DNA of 64,000 nt from Adiantum capillus-veneris (GCA_014529385.2 CM043962.1:49376098-49440097); one strand, 5' to 3'; counted from the first letter of the stretch, positions 1-10,669 are shown. The notes: generated by a model from the letters alone, not told the origin. Made by a program: numbers and translations.

Positions 1-1
1 C

Positions 2-228
2 CCAAATGATTCTAAAACAAGTGCACCACCTCCCTTTGCTAATACCACTAAGCTTTTGCATTTCACAGGTGATTCCAAGGATGGGCTATTGGGATACGTT
101 GAACGTTTGGAAATTTGAGAATTGAATGCAAAAAAGAAAAGAGACCTCCTAGCGATGGAGAAAATACAGCTGAAGAAACTTAATGAAGCATGTGCTCAAA
201 AGATTTCATCAAACAGAGACAATGCAAA
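2..228 (+). other. Possible decayed coding fragment, unassigned
   Basis: One plus-strand frame is open from base 2 to 115 and, after a single TGA, from 119 to 226. Its lysine-rich composition (for example KKKRDLLAMEKIQLKKLNEA) looks more like protein than random sequence. I recognise no family. A second short frame (183-368) overlaps it. It may be an exon or retroelement scrap entering from outside the window. Confidence that it is coding is low. Confidence 0.15.
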
Positions 229-600
229 GCCTTGAGAAGAAGATCACAAGTTTGCATATAAAAGACACCGTGGTTGAGAGTCAAAAAAGAAAACGAGATC
301 TATGCAACATAGAGAATATGAAGATTGGTAGTGGCGACCTGAAAAAATGGATACGAGCTTTAAGATAACTCGAAGTTTGTTTCTGATTTTGTACCATATA
401 TATGCTTTACACTTTCTTATTACTGATCATGACTGCTTATTCGCAGTCCTTTCATCATCAAGTAGAGCTTGTACATCTACATTAGTGATAGGCTAATCTA
501 TAACATCTTTAGAAACCCCCATAGGCTGTATATTTGCCGCATTGGAATTTACATTCGAACTTCTACCACTGAAAAGAGGCAACAAAGTTTCATAAATGTC

Positions 601-1319
601 TTATGAGATTACATTACTATCTATAGTACATGACAACAAGGGCTGAACAGAATCTTCTACAAACACAACATCCCATGAAACCAAGATACGCTTTGTTTGT
701 GGATGATACAACCTGTAACCTTTGCTTTCAGCACTATAACCAACACAAATACATTTGATAGCCTTATCATTTGATTTTCTATGTAGCGTTTGTGGCATCA
801 AAGCATATGCCAGACAACCAAAAACACGCATGTGCTCAATAGAAGGCTTTCTATCATACCATGCTTCCGATGGAGTCATAGACTACAAAGTTTTTGTAGG
901 ACACCTTCTCAGTACATAAGTGGCATACATAATAGCCTCAAGCCAAAACAAATGTGGCAAAGCTTGACTTTTGACCATACATCTTGCCATTTTTGTTAGA
1001 GACCTATTTTTCCTCTCCGTAACACCATTTTGTCGAGGTGTATACGGAACTGTGCATTGGTGTTTTATCCCACAACTAGACAAAAATGCATTAAATTCAT
1101 GAGACATATACTCCCCCCCTTGATTGGAACAGAGGGTTCCCATAGTACATTTGAGACATTTTTAGCAATATCCAAAAATTGCTTGAAGCACAAGAACACT
1201 TCAGACTTTTCTTTAAGCGGATACACCCATGCATGCTTGGAGTAATCAATGAAAGTCATGAAGTAAAGGTAATTGCCCAAGGACACATTTTGCATGGGCC
1301 CAAAAACATCACTTTGCAC
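601..1319 (-). pseudogene. pol: Copia integrase core, frameshifted, catalytic Asp lost
   Basis: The DDE integrase core appears in three pieces. The first Asp is in QSDVFGP with the following FIDYSKHAWVYPL block (1,065-1,319). After a frameshift the second catalytic position reads SNQGGEY, so the Asp of the usual SDxGGE motif is Asn (about 1,115-1,130). The third, Glu, is present in NGVTERKNRSL. A stop near 883 separates the C-terminal copia block (MTPSEAWYDRKP to VFVEDS, 601-879). The substitution plus frameshift make it inactive. Confidence 0.8.
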
Positions 1320-1322
1320 AAG

Positions 1323-2004
1323 CTACAACCTGCATGTGGCCCTAGTTGAACCATCCTTTGGAAACTTTGAACGCCGCATCTTACCCAAAATACAATGTTC
1401 ACAAACATGTTTGGTAGGTGCTTCAAGAGGCGGCAAAGAAGCAACCATATCAGATTTCTGCAAATGCAAAAAATTGGCAAAATTCCGATGCCCAAAATGT
1501 GCATACCAAAGTTTTGTATCTAAAATAACCTTAGAATCCACAACTGCAGTTGCAACATTTTGTCCACACTTGTCGTACAAACTGATCTTATACAACCCAT
1601 GGCATAAAATGCTAGATGCAACAATTTCATTACCAAAACTGAGATCATGTATTGCATATCTGTTATCCATAAATTTGACTACAAGACCAAGTCTAGCAAG
1701 TGCAGATGCACACAAAAGATTCATCTTGATCCCAAATACATACAACACATCAACAAGTGTAAAAGAACTGCCTTTTGCAGCAGTAAGCACAATCTTTCCA
1801 TCTCGCTTGACCGGATGAGAGGCATTGTTCGCACAAGTGATTGTATTTCCATGAGGGACATCCTTGAGAGAGGTAAAAAAGTTGCGATGAGATGTGCTTT
1901 GTAGAACCACTATCAAAATACCACACATGTGAATTTGTAGCGACAATTGACATGCGTGAGTCATGGATCGGAGGATCATAAGTACACTCTGCACTAAAAT
2001 CCAT
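1323..2004 (-). pseudogene. pol: Copia protease and GAG-pre-integrase region, frameshifted
   Basis: Residues WYFDSGSTKHIS (about 1,880-1,920) are the copia aspartic protease active-site block with an intact D-S-G. The frame then shifts near 1,870-1,900, and the protein continues in another frame through the protease C-terminus into the pre-integrase zinc-binding segment. There H-X-X-X-H and C-X2-C (CEHC) are visible, ending at a stop near 1,323. The order matches normal copia pol. It is non-functional because of the frameshift. Confidence 0.8.
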
Positions 2005-3051
2005 TATGAATCAACATCAGCATCATAGTCTCCTTTCACACAAGACTCAACAATAGCTTCATTTGTAGTGGAACCAGCCTCTTTCTTCATAGGACACTGC
2101 TTAATCAAGTGGCCATTAGCTTTACAATAATGGCGACGGATCTTCTTTTTGCCCTTTCCAACAAAATTTCCAGAAAAATTGCTGCCAGCAAAAGCATTAG
2201 GAACATGTAATTTACCACTCGTGGAAGAACCATGAAAAGTGGCTACATTGCTGTTACCACCTTTTCTTTGAGCAACAATAAAGGTTTGTTCAACTGCACA
2301 ATGTCTAGTCCTGTTTTTTTGGGAAAGTAACTCTTGCAACAACAATGTGCATAATGCATCAAACTTGAAAACTGTTGGATTTCCTTGGGTCATAAGTCTC
2401 TAAGTACTAGAAAAAGTCTAGTAAGAATCTCGAAAAGCATCAAGAACAGTCTGCACACGAGAACTGTCAGATAAGGCTTTGCATTGATATCCTCGACACC
2501 AACAAGGAAAGTGTCCATATCATCTTCCTCATGCATATTCTTCAACTCCAGCTCTTTATGCAACAATGCAGTTTTCGCCTCATTGCAGCTTGCATAAAGA
2601 CCATCCAGAATATCCCAAGCCTGTTTTATTGATTTCGATGAACAAATGTGAGGAGTAATAGTGTGCTTCATATACAACACAATCAATGCATGAGCCTGCA
2701 CATCTTTTACATCCGAACAATCTTTCTTAGTCGTAGGCAAAACAGCTCTAGAAGCAGCAATCCTACCACCAAAACCTACAACATCCTCAACATTGCCTAC
2801 ATCTTGAGAACCAGGACGTACATCAATGCCCTGTAAAATGTTCCAGATGCCCTTTGACACATGGACATGTTGCATCATGCAAGTCCACATCTTGAGAACC
2901 AGGACGTACATCAATGCCCTGTAAAATGTTCCAAATGCCCTTTGACACATGGACATGTTGCATCATGCAAGCTCACATAGGGTAATTGGTCCCATCCAAT
3001 CTATCCTCATTAAGCAAACATCTTGAGCACATCAGTGTTGTTGTCAACCAT
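2004..3051 (-). pseudogene. gag: Copia gag, broken
   Basis: The nucleocapsid/capsid precursor starts at the ATG at 3,051, at the same place as in copy B. A frameshift follows about a dozen codons in, then a tandem duplication of 88 bp (2,799-2,886 and 2,887-2,974); 88 is not a multiple of three, so the two copies are read in different frames. Copia gag sequence follows, with a block like SIKQAWDILDGLYASCNEAK. The zinc knuckle at about 2,080-2,130 is degenerate: its first cysteine is replaced (RHYCKANGHLIKQC instead of CX2CX4HX4C). A further frame change precedes the protease. Confidence 0.8.
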
Positions 3052-3333
3052 GGCGAATGTTGCACCTGATGTTAAAACTTCCCAAAAAGAGGAGAAACAA
3101 AGCGGGAACACATGATTTATAGCACAAATCGTAGAAGACTATAAGGGACCTGTTATGCAAAAAATGACACTGACAAAATTTTTTTACAAAATGACAAAAT
3201 TTCTTGCGCAGCACAGCCTGTAGTGGAAACGAAGACCGAACTGAGCCTGAATCAAAAATTTGAGCAAACATTGGAGAAAGTGAGCAAGCATGTGTTGGAG
3301 CAGTTGGCAACTAAGCTCAAGAGGATGCAACCT

Positions 3334-3345
3334 GCTCTGATACCA
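3334..3345 (-). other. Primer binding site, initiator-Met tRNA type
   Basis: The minus strand reads TGGTATCAGAGC, the standard plant copia PBS complementary to the 3' end of tRNA-iMet, two bases inside the LTR edge. This fixes the element's orientation and LTR boundary. Confidence 0.85.
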
Positions 3346-3347
3346 AT

Positions 3348-3575
3348 TGTTGGAATTAGGGTTGCAAGAAAATGCACACAACTTGGAGAAGATGAAGGAA
3401 GCTCAAGGTAGACAATGGAGAGTGTATTACTTAGTGTACAATGGAAAGATAAGATATCCCTAGAGTGATGGACGTATATAAATGCACGTGGTAAAAGACC
3501 TCCCAGTGAGGAAAAAAATTCCATGAGGATCCTCAGTGTATTCACACATATCACTACCACATGTATATGGTAATA
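3348..3575 (-). repeat. Copia copy A 5' LTR
   Basis: About 228 bp, read on the minus strand. The plus-strand left edge starts TGTTGGAATTAGGG, next to the PBS. The sequence matches the LTR at 4,465-4,695 along its whole length; shared blocks include ACTTGGAGAAGATGAAGG and the right-edge CATGTATATGGTAA. A scrap of the same LTR recurs at 55,532-55,626. Confidence 0.8.
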
Positions 3576-3589
3576 GGGTCGGCTACACA

Positions 3590-3930
3590 AAATGGTTGGA
3601 AAGAGACAACAATGTGGAAAATCAAGACGTTATTCTTGCTTTCATTCAACCTCCTACCGAATCGTGTTTTGGTCAAACAAACAAGTAGATCCATGATGGA
3701 TGCCTCTGTTGAAAACGTTAGTGTTCTTATGAAGATACAACCACTTTTGTTTTGGAGGACGAAAACACTTCTCCAAGGGGGGAGTAAGGTTAGGCCTAAG
3801 GTAAGATCGGGCAGGCCAAGGGCCAAGACAGACATGTGGTACAAGGGGTCCCTATTATTAGCAAGGTAGGGCCTTTATAGGACACGATTGGGTGGAAAGT
3901 GGCATGCTCCAATACCCTCAGTCTCACACT
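3590..3930 (+). mobile_element. Fragment of a Ty3-like polyprotein 3' end with PPT
   Basis: A plus-strand insertion between copia copies A and B. It encodes a C-terminal polyprotein tail (DTTTFVLEDENTSPRGE at about 3,733-3,785, after several stops) followed directly by a polypurine tract AAGGGGGGAG (3,775-3,784). The same tail and PPT occur on the minus strand at 9,171-9,360 in element N, so both derive from one family. About 150 bp of likely diverged LTR follows. Confidence 0.6.
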
Positions 3931-4168
3931 ACTCAGTTGTAGGAAAAACAGCTCTAACAAAAGCAATCTTGCCACCAAAACTTGCAACACCCTCAACATT
4001 GCATGCATCCTCAGAACCAAGATGCACATCAATGCCCTGCACAACATTCCAAATGCCCTTTGACACAAGTACATGCTGCATCATGTAAGCCTACATTGGG
4101 TAATTGTCCCGATCCAATCTATCCTCAACAATAAACATCTTGAACACATCTGTGTTGTTGTCAGCCAT
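3925..4168 (-). pseudogene. gag: Copia gag N-terminus, copy B
   Basis: The frame opens at the ATG at 4,168 and aligns with the copy A gag start. It contains copia gag-like DRDNYPM followed by an in-frame TAG, then QHVLVSKGIWNVVQGIDVH. The frame is lost near 3,925. Copy A has a different lesion in this part (a frameshift), so the two copies decayed independently. Confidence 0.7.
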
Positions 4169-4464
4169 GGCAAATGCTTGCACCTGATGTAAAAACTATC
4201 CGAAAAGAGGAGAAAAATGGCATTGACAAAAATTATGCACAAAAGGACAAAATTGCAATGCACATTCCTTCCTATAGTAGAAACGAACACCGAAATGAGT
4301 TCGAATCAAAAGTTTGAGTAGACCAAGAGCTACGAATAGTCCCAAAGTATTTGTCGATCTATTGATGCTAACCAAAGCTCGCAAAAATCAGAGAAAGTGA
4401 GCAGGCATGTGTTGGTGATGGTGGAAATTAAGCCCATGATGATGCAACCTGCTCTGATATCAAT

Positions 4465-4695
4465 TGTTGGAAATAGGGTTGCAAGGAAACACACACAGCT
4501 TGGAGAAGATGAAGGAAAATCAAGGCACACAACCAGAGAGTTGTATTACTTTGTGTGCAATGGAAAGATAAGATAGCCCTAGAGTGATGGACGTATATAC
4601 AATGTACGAGGGAAAAAACCTCCTAATGAAAGAAGAAATACCCTAGCGGTCATAAGTGTGTTCACACACATCACTACCACATGTATATGGTAACA
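4465..4695 (-). repeat. Copia copy B LTR
   Basis: Full-length 231-bp LTR with TG...CA ends on the plus strand, aligned base for base with the copy A LTR apart from scattered substitutions and small indels. Confidence 0.8.
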
Positions 4696-4696
4696 T

Positions 4697-5110
4697 CTAT
4701 GGTAGAGTCTTACCCATGTTTTCATCTAAGGGGATGTCTTGAAGAGGAGTACTCACTCTCTTCTTCTCTAGATATATGCTCACTTCTCCCCATAGATGTG
4801 GTCTGATTTTCAACAATCTTGAGAGAGAAAGTGTGCATTGTATAAGAGAAGACATCAATTTGTGCAAGCTTTTGGTATCCATCATTTTTGGTGGTGCATT
4901 CCACCGAGAAGGTACCACTCTAACCTCATATTTCACTTTGTGTTCTCCTATAAAAGATGGAAAATTATGGAGAGAGTGTGGTTTACTCTTTCCAGATGCT
5001 ATAGACCCGGTATCTCCATATAGAGATCGTATATCTCCAGGATAGAACTCATGATCCATGTTGATCTCTGGGACTGTAAAGTAGCTGAGAAGGTACCACT
5101 CTAACCTCAT
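4697..5110 (-). pseudogene. R-family coding remnant, unassigned
   Basis: A 137-codon open stretch, broken by the 181-bp duplication. The adjoining sequence (5,270-5,320) has a short protein block, SRATLTYI, that recurs as LRAILTYVW near 16,790. Two independent copies therefore keep similar text, which suggests it once encoded protein. No known domain is recognised. Confidence 0.3.
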
Positions 5111-5267
5111 ATTTCACTTTGTGTTCTCCTATAAAAGATGGAAAATTATGGAGAGAGTGTGGTTTACTCTTTCCAGATGCTATAGACCCGGTATCTCCAT
5201 ATAGAGATCGTATATCTCCAGGATAGAACTCATGATCCATGTTGATCTCTGGGACTGTAAAGTAGCA
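4906..5267. repeat. Perfect tandem duplication, 2 x 181 bp
   Basis: 4,906-5,086 and 5,087-5,267 appear identical by eye, beginning GAGAAGGTACCACTC and ending CTGTAAAGTAGC. Identity this high inside otherwise decayed sequence implies a recent duplication. Confidence 0.9.
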
Positions 5268-5408
5268 CTGTCATCTTTGCGGCCTGGGGGTCTACCTAAA
5301 TATATGTAAGTGTAGCACGTGAGTTCACCTGAAGGGTAGTTTATATACCAAAGAGTTACATAATTACATATACAAGAGGGGTTTAAAAGTGGAAAACTAA
5401 GAAAAAAG

Positions 5409-5726
5409 TTACAGGTTTATGAAGGAAGAGGGTTCTTTTAATTTATGATGAAGTGTGTGTGTAGGGGGTTTTGAAAAATACCTCTTGAACGCACGTGCTA
5501 TAGGTATTTTTGAAACGTGTACACCCCAGGATTTATGGTTTCTAATCGTCTCCCATAAGGATTGTGGCCACAACTTATCCACTTCATGTATTGAATGCAT
5601 CTCATGAGACTTCATCTCGTCCATAGTGTTTGCCACTACCTTCGTATCCAATGGCTTTTCATTCTCCATTTTGGTTGGTTCACCGATTTTGTTTTCGTAT
5701 GCTTGCGTTCTTCTTCTTTGGTACAT
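5409..5726 (-). pseudogene. R-family ORF fragment, unknown
   Basis: A 105-codon open stretch of mixed composition containing LWETIRNHKSWGVHVSKIP. It lies downstream of gag in family R copy 1. A decayed parallel occurs at about 16,950-17,010 (the stretch reading cgcatatgctacggatgg against cgcacgtgctataggt here). Function is unknown. Confidence 0.3.
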
Positions 5727-5808
5727 ACACTATTTGCTCATGGATTTTCATTGGTTCTAGTTGCATTAGAGCTTAAGCTCTCTCTATGAGCCTTTTGCAC
5801 ATTTCCAT

Positions 5809-6117
5809 TCATTTGGTTTCAATTCTAGGATGTAAATAGGTCAACAATGTTTGTTCTAGTGTTTGGTTGTTTTTTAGCCTCGTCTTGTAGACTTGCAGCA
5901 TGGCATTTAAGTGCTTGTTCACTTTCTCAACCAAAATTGAACCTCTAGATGAGATTTTGGATGATTTTTCTTCCTCCGTTTGTTTCCTGTTTTCCTTTTC
6001 TTGTTTCAACTGCTCTTTGGTTTGTTGCAGCTCGATTTCTAGGATGGATTTCTCTTTCATCCCTTTTACTTTCATTTTGTCTGGTTCAGCCTTCCACAAT
6101 TTTCTCCCAATCCTCAC
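5809..6117 (-). pseudogene. R-family coiled-coil ORF fragment
   Basis: A 102-codon open stretch with a strongly charged heptad-like segment (EIELQQTKEQLKQEKENRKQ), predicted by eye to form a coiled coil. The other R-type locus also has a large coiled-coil ORF (59,939-62,206), so this may be its decayed counterpart, though I see no direct sequence match. Confidence 0.35.
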
Positions 6118-6269
6118 AGATAAGCTCTCAATTTTGGTTTGAACACTTTGCGTTCATCCTCTACGATTGTGTTTTTGGCAGCTTCTTGAGCTTGAGCTCT
6201 TATAACTGGATGTACAAGAACCGTTGGTTCTACCTCAACTCCTCTCAAAAGAAGGAATCACTTCAACAT

Positions 6270-6632
6270 TCATTGTTGCATTCCCCTTGTGTTTGGATGT
6301 TTTGGATAATCAAGAATCATGTGTGTAACACCGTATTCTAAGAAATATTCAAATATTTCTACGTTTGTTACCGGTTTGAGGAAAAAATCTTGGCCAATGA
6401 TTACATCCACACTCGTAGCATGGTCCCGCTTGTTGTGTAGCTGGTGTGATACTAATGGATGTTCTTGCCTACTAAGAATTGTCTTTGAATCATACTCTTG
6501 ATTGTCTATGAACCTCAAGATGTTCTTGTCCATGGAGTAATGATTTCTCGTGGGTTGAGGCACATGCGTTGGCTGAGGGTAGATGACTACTACTCTACCC
6601 TCTTTCAAAAGGTGTGATTGCTTCCATAGCAT
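6270..6632 (-). pseudogene. R-family ORF fragment between gag and coiled coil
   Basis: A 120-codon open stretch reading SVDVIIGQDFFLKPVTNVEIF. Its position after gag would suit a protease region, and IIGQDFF faintly resembles the ILG-D-F element of retropepsins, but no D-S/T-G active site is visible. Assignment is tentative. Confidence 0.3.
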
Positions 6633-6739
6633 ACATTGTGGTCTTGGTTGAGTGTTGAACCATGGGGTGGAGTGATCCCCTCCACAAGTCTCACATCCCC
6701 TTAGGTGAGACTATCGTACACTTGAATTCTATCTATATG

Positions 6740-7213
6740 CTTGGTTCATTCTCCTCACCGTTTCTTCGACCACTAGAATAATACTCGGAATCATAGGGGC
6801 TCGCTTTATTGTGTATTCACTCTTTTGATAGCCTCATCTTTTGGTACTTCTTATGATGAACATCTCTCTATGTATTGTTTGAAGCGAAGCAAAGCTTCCT
6901 TCACTTTTTTGTTTTCTTTTTGCTTGAAAGCGTAGATTTGTGACACAGTGTTGTGCTTGATCCCCCTTTTGGAGAACTTCCTTGTGAATTCATGCAAGAT
7001 TTGTTCTATGTGTGGAAAATCATCTTTGTTCAGTTATTGAAACCATAGTAAAGCCGTTCCTTCTAAAGTTAGCCCAAATCCTTTGTACTAGGTGTGAAAA
7101 TTTGCAATCTGTTCAACTCTCAAAACTTGTTTAAAGAGTGAGACATGAGCATATGGATCCTCAAACCCATTGTACTTTGTCTTGTCACATTGGGACACTT
7201 GATATGGTCTCAT
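6740..7213 (-). pseudogene. gag: Retrotransposon gag capsid domain, family R
   Basis: Read from an ATG at 7,213. The frame shows the typical Ty3 gag pattern: KGFGLTLEGTALLWFQ, then HEFTRKFSKRGIKHNTVSQI and FKQKENKKVKEALLRFKQY. Two in-frame stops interrupt it (after NFHT, and after WFQ). This is the best evidence that family R is a Ty3-like LTR retrotransposon. No zinc knuckle is visible downstream. Confidence 0.65.
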
Positions 7214-7223
7214 TTGTTGTGGT

Positions 7224-7640
7224 TTAGTCAATAATCTGACCAATTTTTTGTCTCTTACAAAGACGTCTCTTGCCCTCTCTTCTCATCTCGGAGAAAATCC
7301 TGGTGGAATCCTCTCTGATATATGCTTTGGCATATGCTTTGCCCTCTCTTCTCATCTCGGAAAAAATCTTGGTGGAATCCTCTCTGATGTATGCTTTGGC
7401 ATCATAATCGGTTGAAAGTATGTAGAGATTGGAGTAACCTTGGACGGGGTCAACAAGTTTGTATTGTTGTCTATACTTATCTACCATCGAAACTTGTACT
7501 CCTTGGACATCTGTATATGTGAATGCATAGAGGTTCTTATGGAATGTCAAATCTCCAGCATTGGGCTATACATACTTGTAAAAGCTATATTGATCCCCGT
7601 TTGCGAACCTGTATAAAGCTCTCATGAGCATAATCCATTA
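7224..7640 (-). pseudogene. gag: Family R gag N-terminal segment
   Basis: The open part 7,550-7,224 includes NLYAFTYTDVQGVQVSMVDKY. The 56,715-57,518 ORF has RLYVFTYTEGSEVKIAAYDK at the matching place, and the upstream blocks (YRFANGDQYSFYKY against YKYNNGEQDLYYR) also align. A short internal duplication near 7,260-7,390 repeats AKAYIREDSTKIFSEMRREG. It directly precedes the capsid domain. Confidence 0.55.
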
Positions 7641-7942
7641 GAACTCTCATGGCTTCATTGGTCTTCATGAATCTCACGTTCGGGTTTTTTATCAGAGGAT
7701 GCATGTTCCATCGGATCTGGACACCAAATTTGGCTACTCTCAAACTTTGTTTTGGATTTGAACAAATTTGTACAAATCGAAAGAAAAAAAATGTGTATGC
7801 CTACAATTTTTGACTAGTTTCTGAAGTTTTGCACTTTTGACTAACTTTTTTCAGTTTTTTGCTAATGTGTCTTTTGGGAAAGTTGTTCCAAATGGTATCA
7901 GCTACCTACTGGTCAAATCTCAGCTATAAATGATCAAAAAGT

Positions 7943-8426
7943 ACATAAATTACAATCCATGTTTGACATTATTTTGACATGAAACTTGGCCAACTGGTTC
8001 TTTATGCCTTGCAAATACCAAATCCCAACCTTTTATGAATTTGGATGACAAAAAGTTGAATTTTTCCAAATTTTGTATGTAAAATCCCCGGTTTTGTGGT
8101 TTTTGCCCTCTGAATAAAAAGATACATGGATTGCGATCCATGTTTGACAACATTTTGATATGAAACTTGGCCAACTAGTTCTCTACGCCTTGTAGATGCC
8201 AAATCCCAACCTTCTTTTAATTTGGATCACAGAAAGTAAAAAAATTTTAATTTTGTATCTAAAATCTTTGTTTCTTTGTTTTTTGCCCTATTCAGCCAAT
8301 TCTGATGTGGTTTTTGAAGTTTTCTTTCAATCAAACTTTATCAGAGCAATGCACTACTAATACACAATGTCATTCATCACTTTTCTCCAAAAATGGCCTC
8401 TGTGGTACATGGATCGCGATCCATGT
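7943..8426. repeat. Palindrome array, R subfamily 1
   Basis: There are three copies of a 20-bp palindrome whose half site is ACATGGATCG. The copy at 8,407-8,426 is perfect, the one at 8,124-8,143 has one change, and the one at 7,943-7,962 is degenerate. Each lies in a diverged repeat unit with shared text: TTTGACA...TGAAACTTGGCCAACT follows the first two copies. Spacings are 181 and 283 bp. They sit in the element leader between PBS and gag. Confidence 0.8.
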
Positions 8427-8940
8427 TCCTCCATAGATTCTGGTGTAACTTTCTAGATTGCTTGTAGAGAGTTTGCTAAAACCCTTGATCAACAAATTTT
8501 TGAGTTTTGATCAATTTTAAGATCTCTGCCATCAAATTTTTGAATTTTCAAGGCCAAAATATGGTTTTCAACAGTTTTTACCCTGATCATTCAACCCAAA
8601 TTTGATGGTTGTAGTTTCCTTCTACCCTACTTCTATGTGCTAAAATGAAACTAAGAACAAAAACAAACAAAACAATGCAAAAAAAGATCGTACCAAAAAA
8701 CGGTACAGCACTCTAAAAGTAACGAGAAAATTGAAGAATGAAATGGTATTGGTTATCTCACTTACAACTCTCTTTACCTCTTAAGAATAGATCTAGCAAG
8801 TCCTCAACTTTCAGACTCTACCAAGCACTAAACCTTGTGTCTAGTTGCTTCACTGCCAAGGTGTAAACAGAATGGAAAGACTAATCACTGGAAAAGAACG
8901 CTCTAAATATGCACTAGGTCACTCACCATCTAAGGATCAT

Positions 8941-8958
8941 TCCTCGACAACGGCGCTA
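8941..8958 (-). other. Degenerate PBS, family R copy 1
   Basis: The minus strand reads TAGCGCCGTTGTCGAGGA, close to the plant Ty3 PBS TGGCGCCGTTGCCGGGGA. It directly abuts a TGTTAG LTR edge at 8,960. The PBS at 58,923-58,940 sits the same way. Confidence 0.6.
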
Positions 8959-8959
8959 A

Positions 8960-9023
8960 TGTTAGTGGGTCGCCATGATCGGTCGGACATCTGCAACATA
9001 GCTAGCCGACACTAATATAACAT
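8960..9023 (-). repeat. Family R LTR, part 1 (interrupted)
   Basis: Starts TGTTAGTGGGTCGCC, comparable with the TGTTAAGGTGGTTACGCC edge at 58,943. It is cut at 9,023 by element N; the LTR resumes at 11,798. Confidence 0.55.
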
Positions 9024-9169
9024 GTAAAGCCCTGGGTGGGACTGCCTAGAATGAGCCTCCCAACCTCCCGTTAAATAGCCCCTTGGGCCTCATTCCCTAT
9101 CCACACTTGTAGCCAGCCCCTTGGGCCTGGTCCTTGACCACCGGGCATTGCCCTTGGCATGACATTACT
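9024..9169 (-). repeat. Element N 3' LTR
   Basis: About 146 bp, rich in the tetranucleotides CCCC/TTGG, matching 11,653-11,797 throughout (for example GAATGAGCCTCCCAACCTCC). The terminus nearest the PPT has lost its consensus TG. Confidence 0.8.
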
Positions 9170-9188
9170 CTCCCCCCTTGGAGAAGTG
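9170..9188 (-). other. Element N polypurine tract and polyprotein tail
   Basis: The minus strand reads CTTCTCCAAGGGGGGAG directly before the LTR. It encodes the end of the same DENTSPRG tail seen at 3,754-3,785. Confidence 0.7.
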
Positions 9189-10669
9189 TTTTCGTCCTCA
9201 AAAACAAGAGTGATGATGCACTAATGCTTTCCACAGGGGCATCCTGCAGGGATGCAACTGTTTTCTTGACGAGAACACGGTTCAGTAGGAGGTTCAATGA
9301 AACCAAGAGTAACATCTTGATTTTCCACATTGTTGTCCCGTTTCAACCGTCTTGGTGTAACCATCTCATTGACAATATAGCATGTAAATTGTATTTAGAA
9401 CGGAAGCATATTGCATGTGGCGGTAGAATTGAATCTACTTACCTAGCATGCCATGCATGCAAAATTCTAAGCCCTTGGAAAAAGTGATGGCCTCAAACGT
9501 GAGAGCCAAAACTATAAGTGCCTTGCACAGATGTACTGGTAGGGATTCTGTGAGTGATATTCCCTACTTTGCCAGTTCCCCAAACTTGTTGCCTCTTCCC
9601 TTGATGCCAAGTCATTGGGCAGTACCTTGGCACAAGGGAGAAGCCTTGCTTCATGTAAAATTGTCAAAGCACTTTGCTTTGTACAAAAGTAGTAGTTTCT
9701 AATTTAAATGTATAAACATGGAAAAATAAACAATATTGGACATGGTCTAACCTGGTCATCCTGCTGTAACCAGTTGTCTGGAGTTGTCGAAGGAAAAGCT
9801 CGCTCAAATGTAGATCATAACCATCTCTGTTGTGCGAGAAAAAGTTGGCATATGTATCATATACACGTCCTCAAATATCCTACAGGCAGATGGAGAAATT
9901 CCCCAAGGGCGTGTGCTCATAGCATACCCCAAACGGGCAAAATCTCAATGCAAGATTCCTAAATTGAAGCCTTGCTTCACATAAATATGTTTGTGCTGAG
10001 AGCCAATGGATGTGGCTACAGATATCATGACAAAAATAGTCGACCTTGTCAAAATTTCATAGAGAATCGGCCATGCCGAATTTGGGTACTTGCTAAGAAT
10101 TATGAGATTGCTCAATACTGAGAGAGATAGCATCTACAACGGAGCAATCAAATATCAGCTATTGCCCAACACTGCTTGATCAAAGCAACATGTGCTCGAT
10201 AAGTTGGCATTATGAAAATTCATGTGATGGTATAGGTGGTGGTCGACAGTGGAGTCAGCTCATAACTGTGAATACAATGTTTTGCCACTATGCTTCATGT
10301 AGTTATGTTGCCTGCTTTCCTCCTCCGCCAGGTAACACAATGAGGAGATATCAAAAGGAATAGCCGTGCTCGTGAAATGTAACTGATGGGAGATAGCTTG
10401 CCTAGGAGCCTTGCCCTAGAAAAATTGCTATACAACATCGTAAAATGGTAATTACGGATGGGTCGTGCCGAATAACTTGATCATATAGGTCAGAGGTCTT
10501 GCCTGACTTGCCGTTGTATCAATATGCAACCTCCGACTTGCGTGTTTTGTGTACTCAAGCCGTGCTTGATTTATGGTTACAGCCACAAGCCGTGCTTGTG
10601 CTTGGAGTGTGTGCCGTGCATTGATTGCCGTTGCATGACAGAGCTATGTAACATGTTTGAAAGAATTTA

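Larger units (their letters stand above)
400..3575 (-). mobile_element. Ty1/copia retrotransposon, copy A, 3'-truncated and decayed
   Basis: A minus-strand copia element starting with its 5' LTR at 3,575, then a PBS, gag, protease and integrase in copia order. It stops near 400, inside the integrase-RT hinge, so reverse transcriptase, RNase H and the 3' LTR are missing. Several frameshifts and stops show it is dead. Copy B, just upstream (4,695-3,925), shares the LTR and gag start. The pair therefore represents two insertions of one family, or a tandem rearrangement. Confidence 0.85.
3925..4695 (-). mobile_element. Ty1/copia, copy B: 5' LTR, PBS and gag start only
   Basis: The LTR spans 4,465-4,695 (231 bp, plus-strand TGTTGG...AACA). 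Next to it is a PBS with one mismatch (4,451-4,462). A leader of about 280 bp precedes a gag ATG at 4,168. About 80 codons of gag follow (RLDRDNYPM, then a stop where copia usually has Trp), with homology ending near 3,925 at the Ty3-like fragment. It is the same family as copy A. Confidence 0.8.
4696..8959 (-). mobile_element. Decayed Ty3-like element, family R copy 1 (internal region)
   Basis: Order on the minus strand: PBS at 8,958-8,941, a palindrome-bearing leader, a gag N-terminal segment (7,640-7,224), a retrotrans_gag capsid domain (7,213-6,740), then several broken ORFs to 4,700 where copia copy B begins. No reverse transcriptase is visible. The leader and gag N-terminus resemble those at 56.7-58.9 kb, which defines the family. 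The LTR is at 8,960-9,023 and continues at 11,798. Confidence 0.65.
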
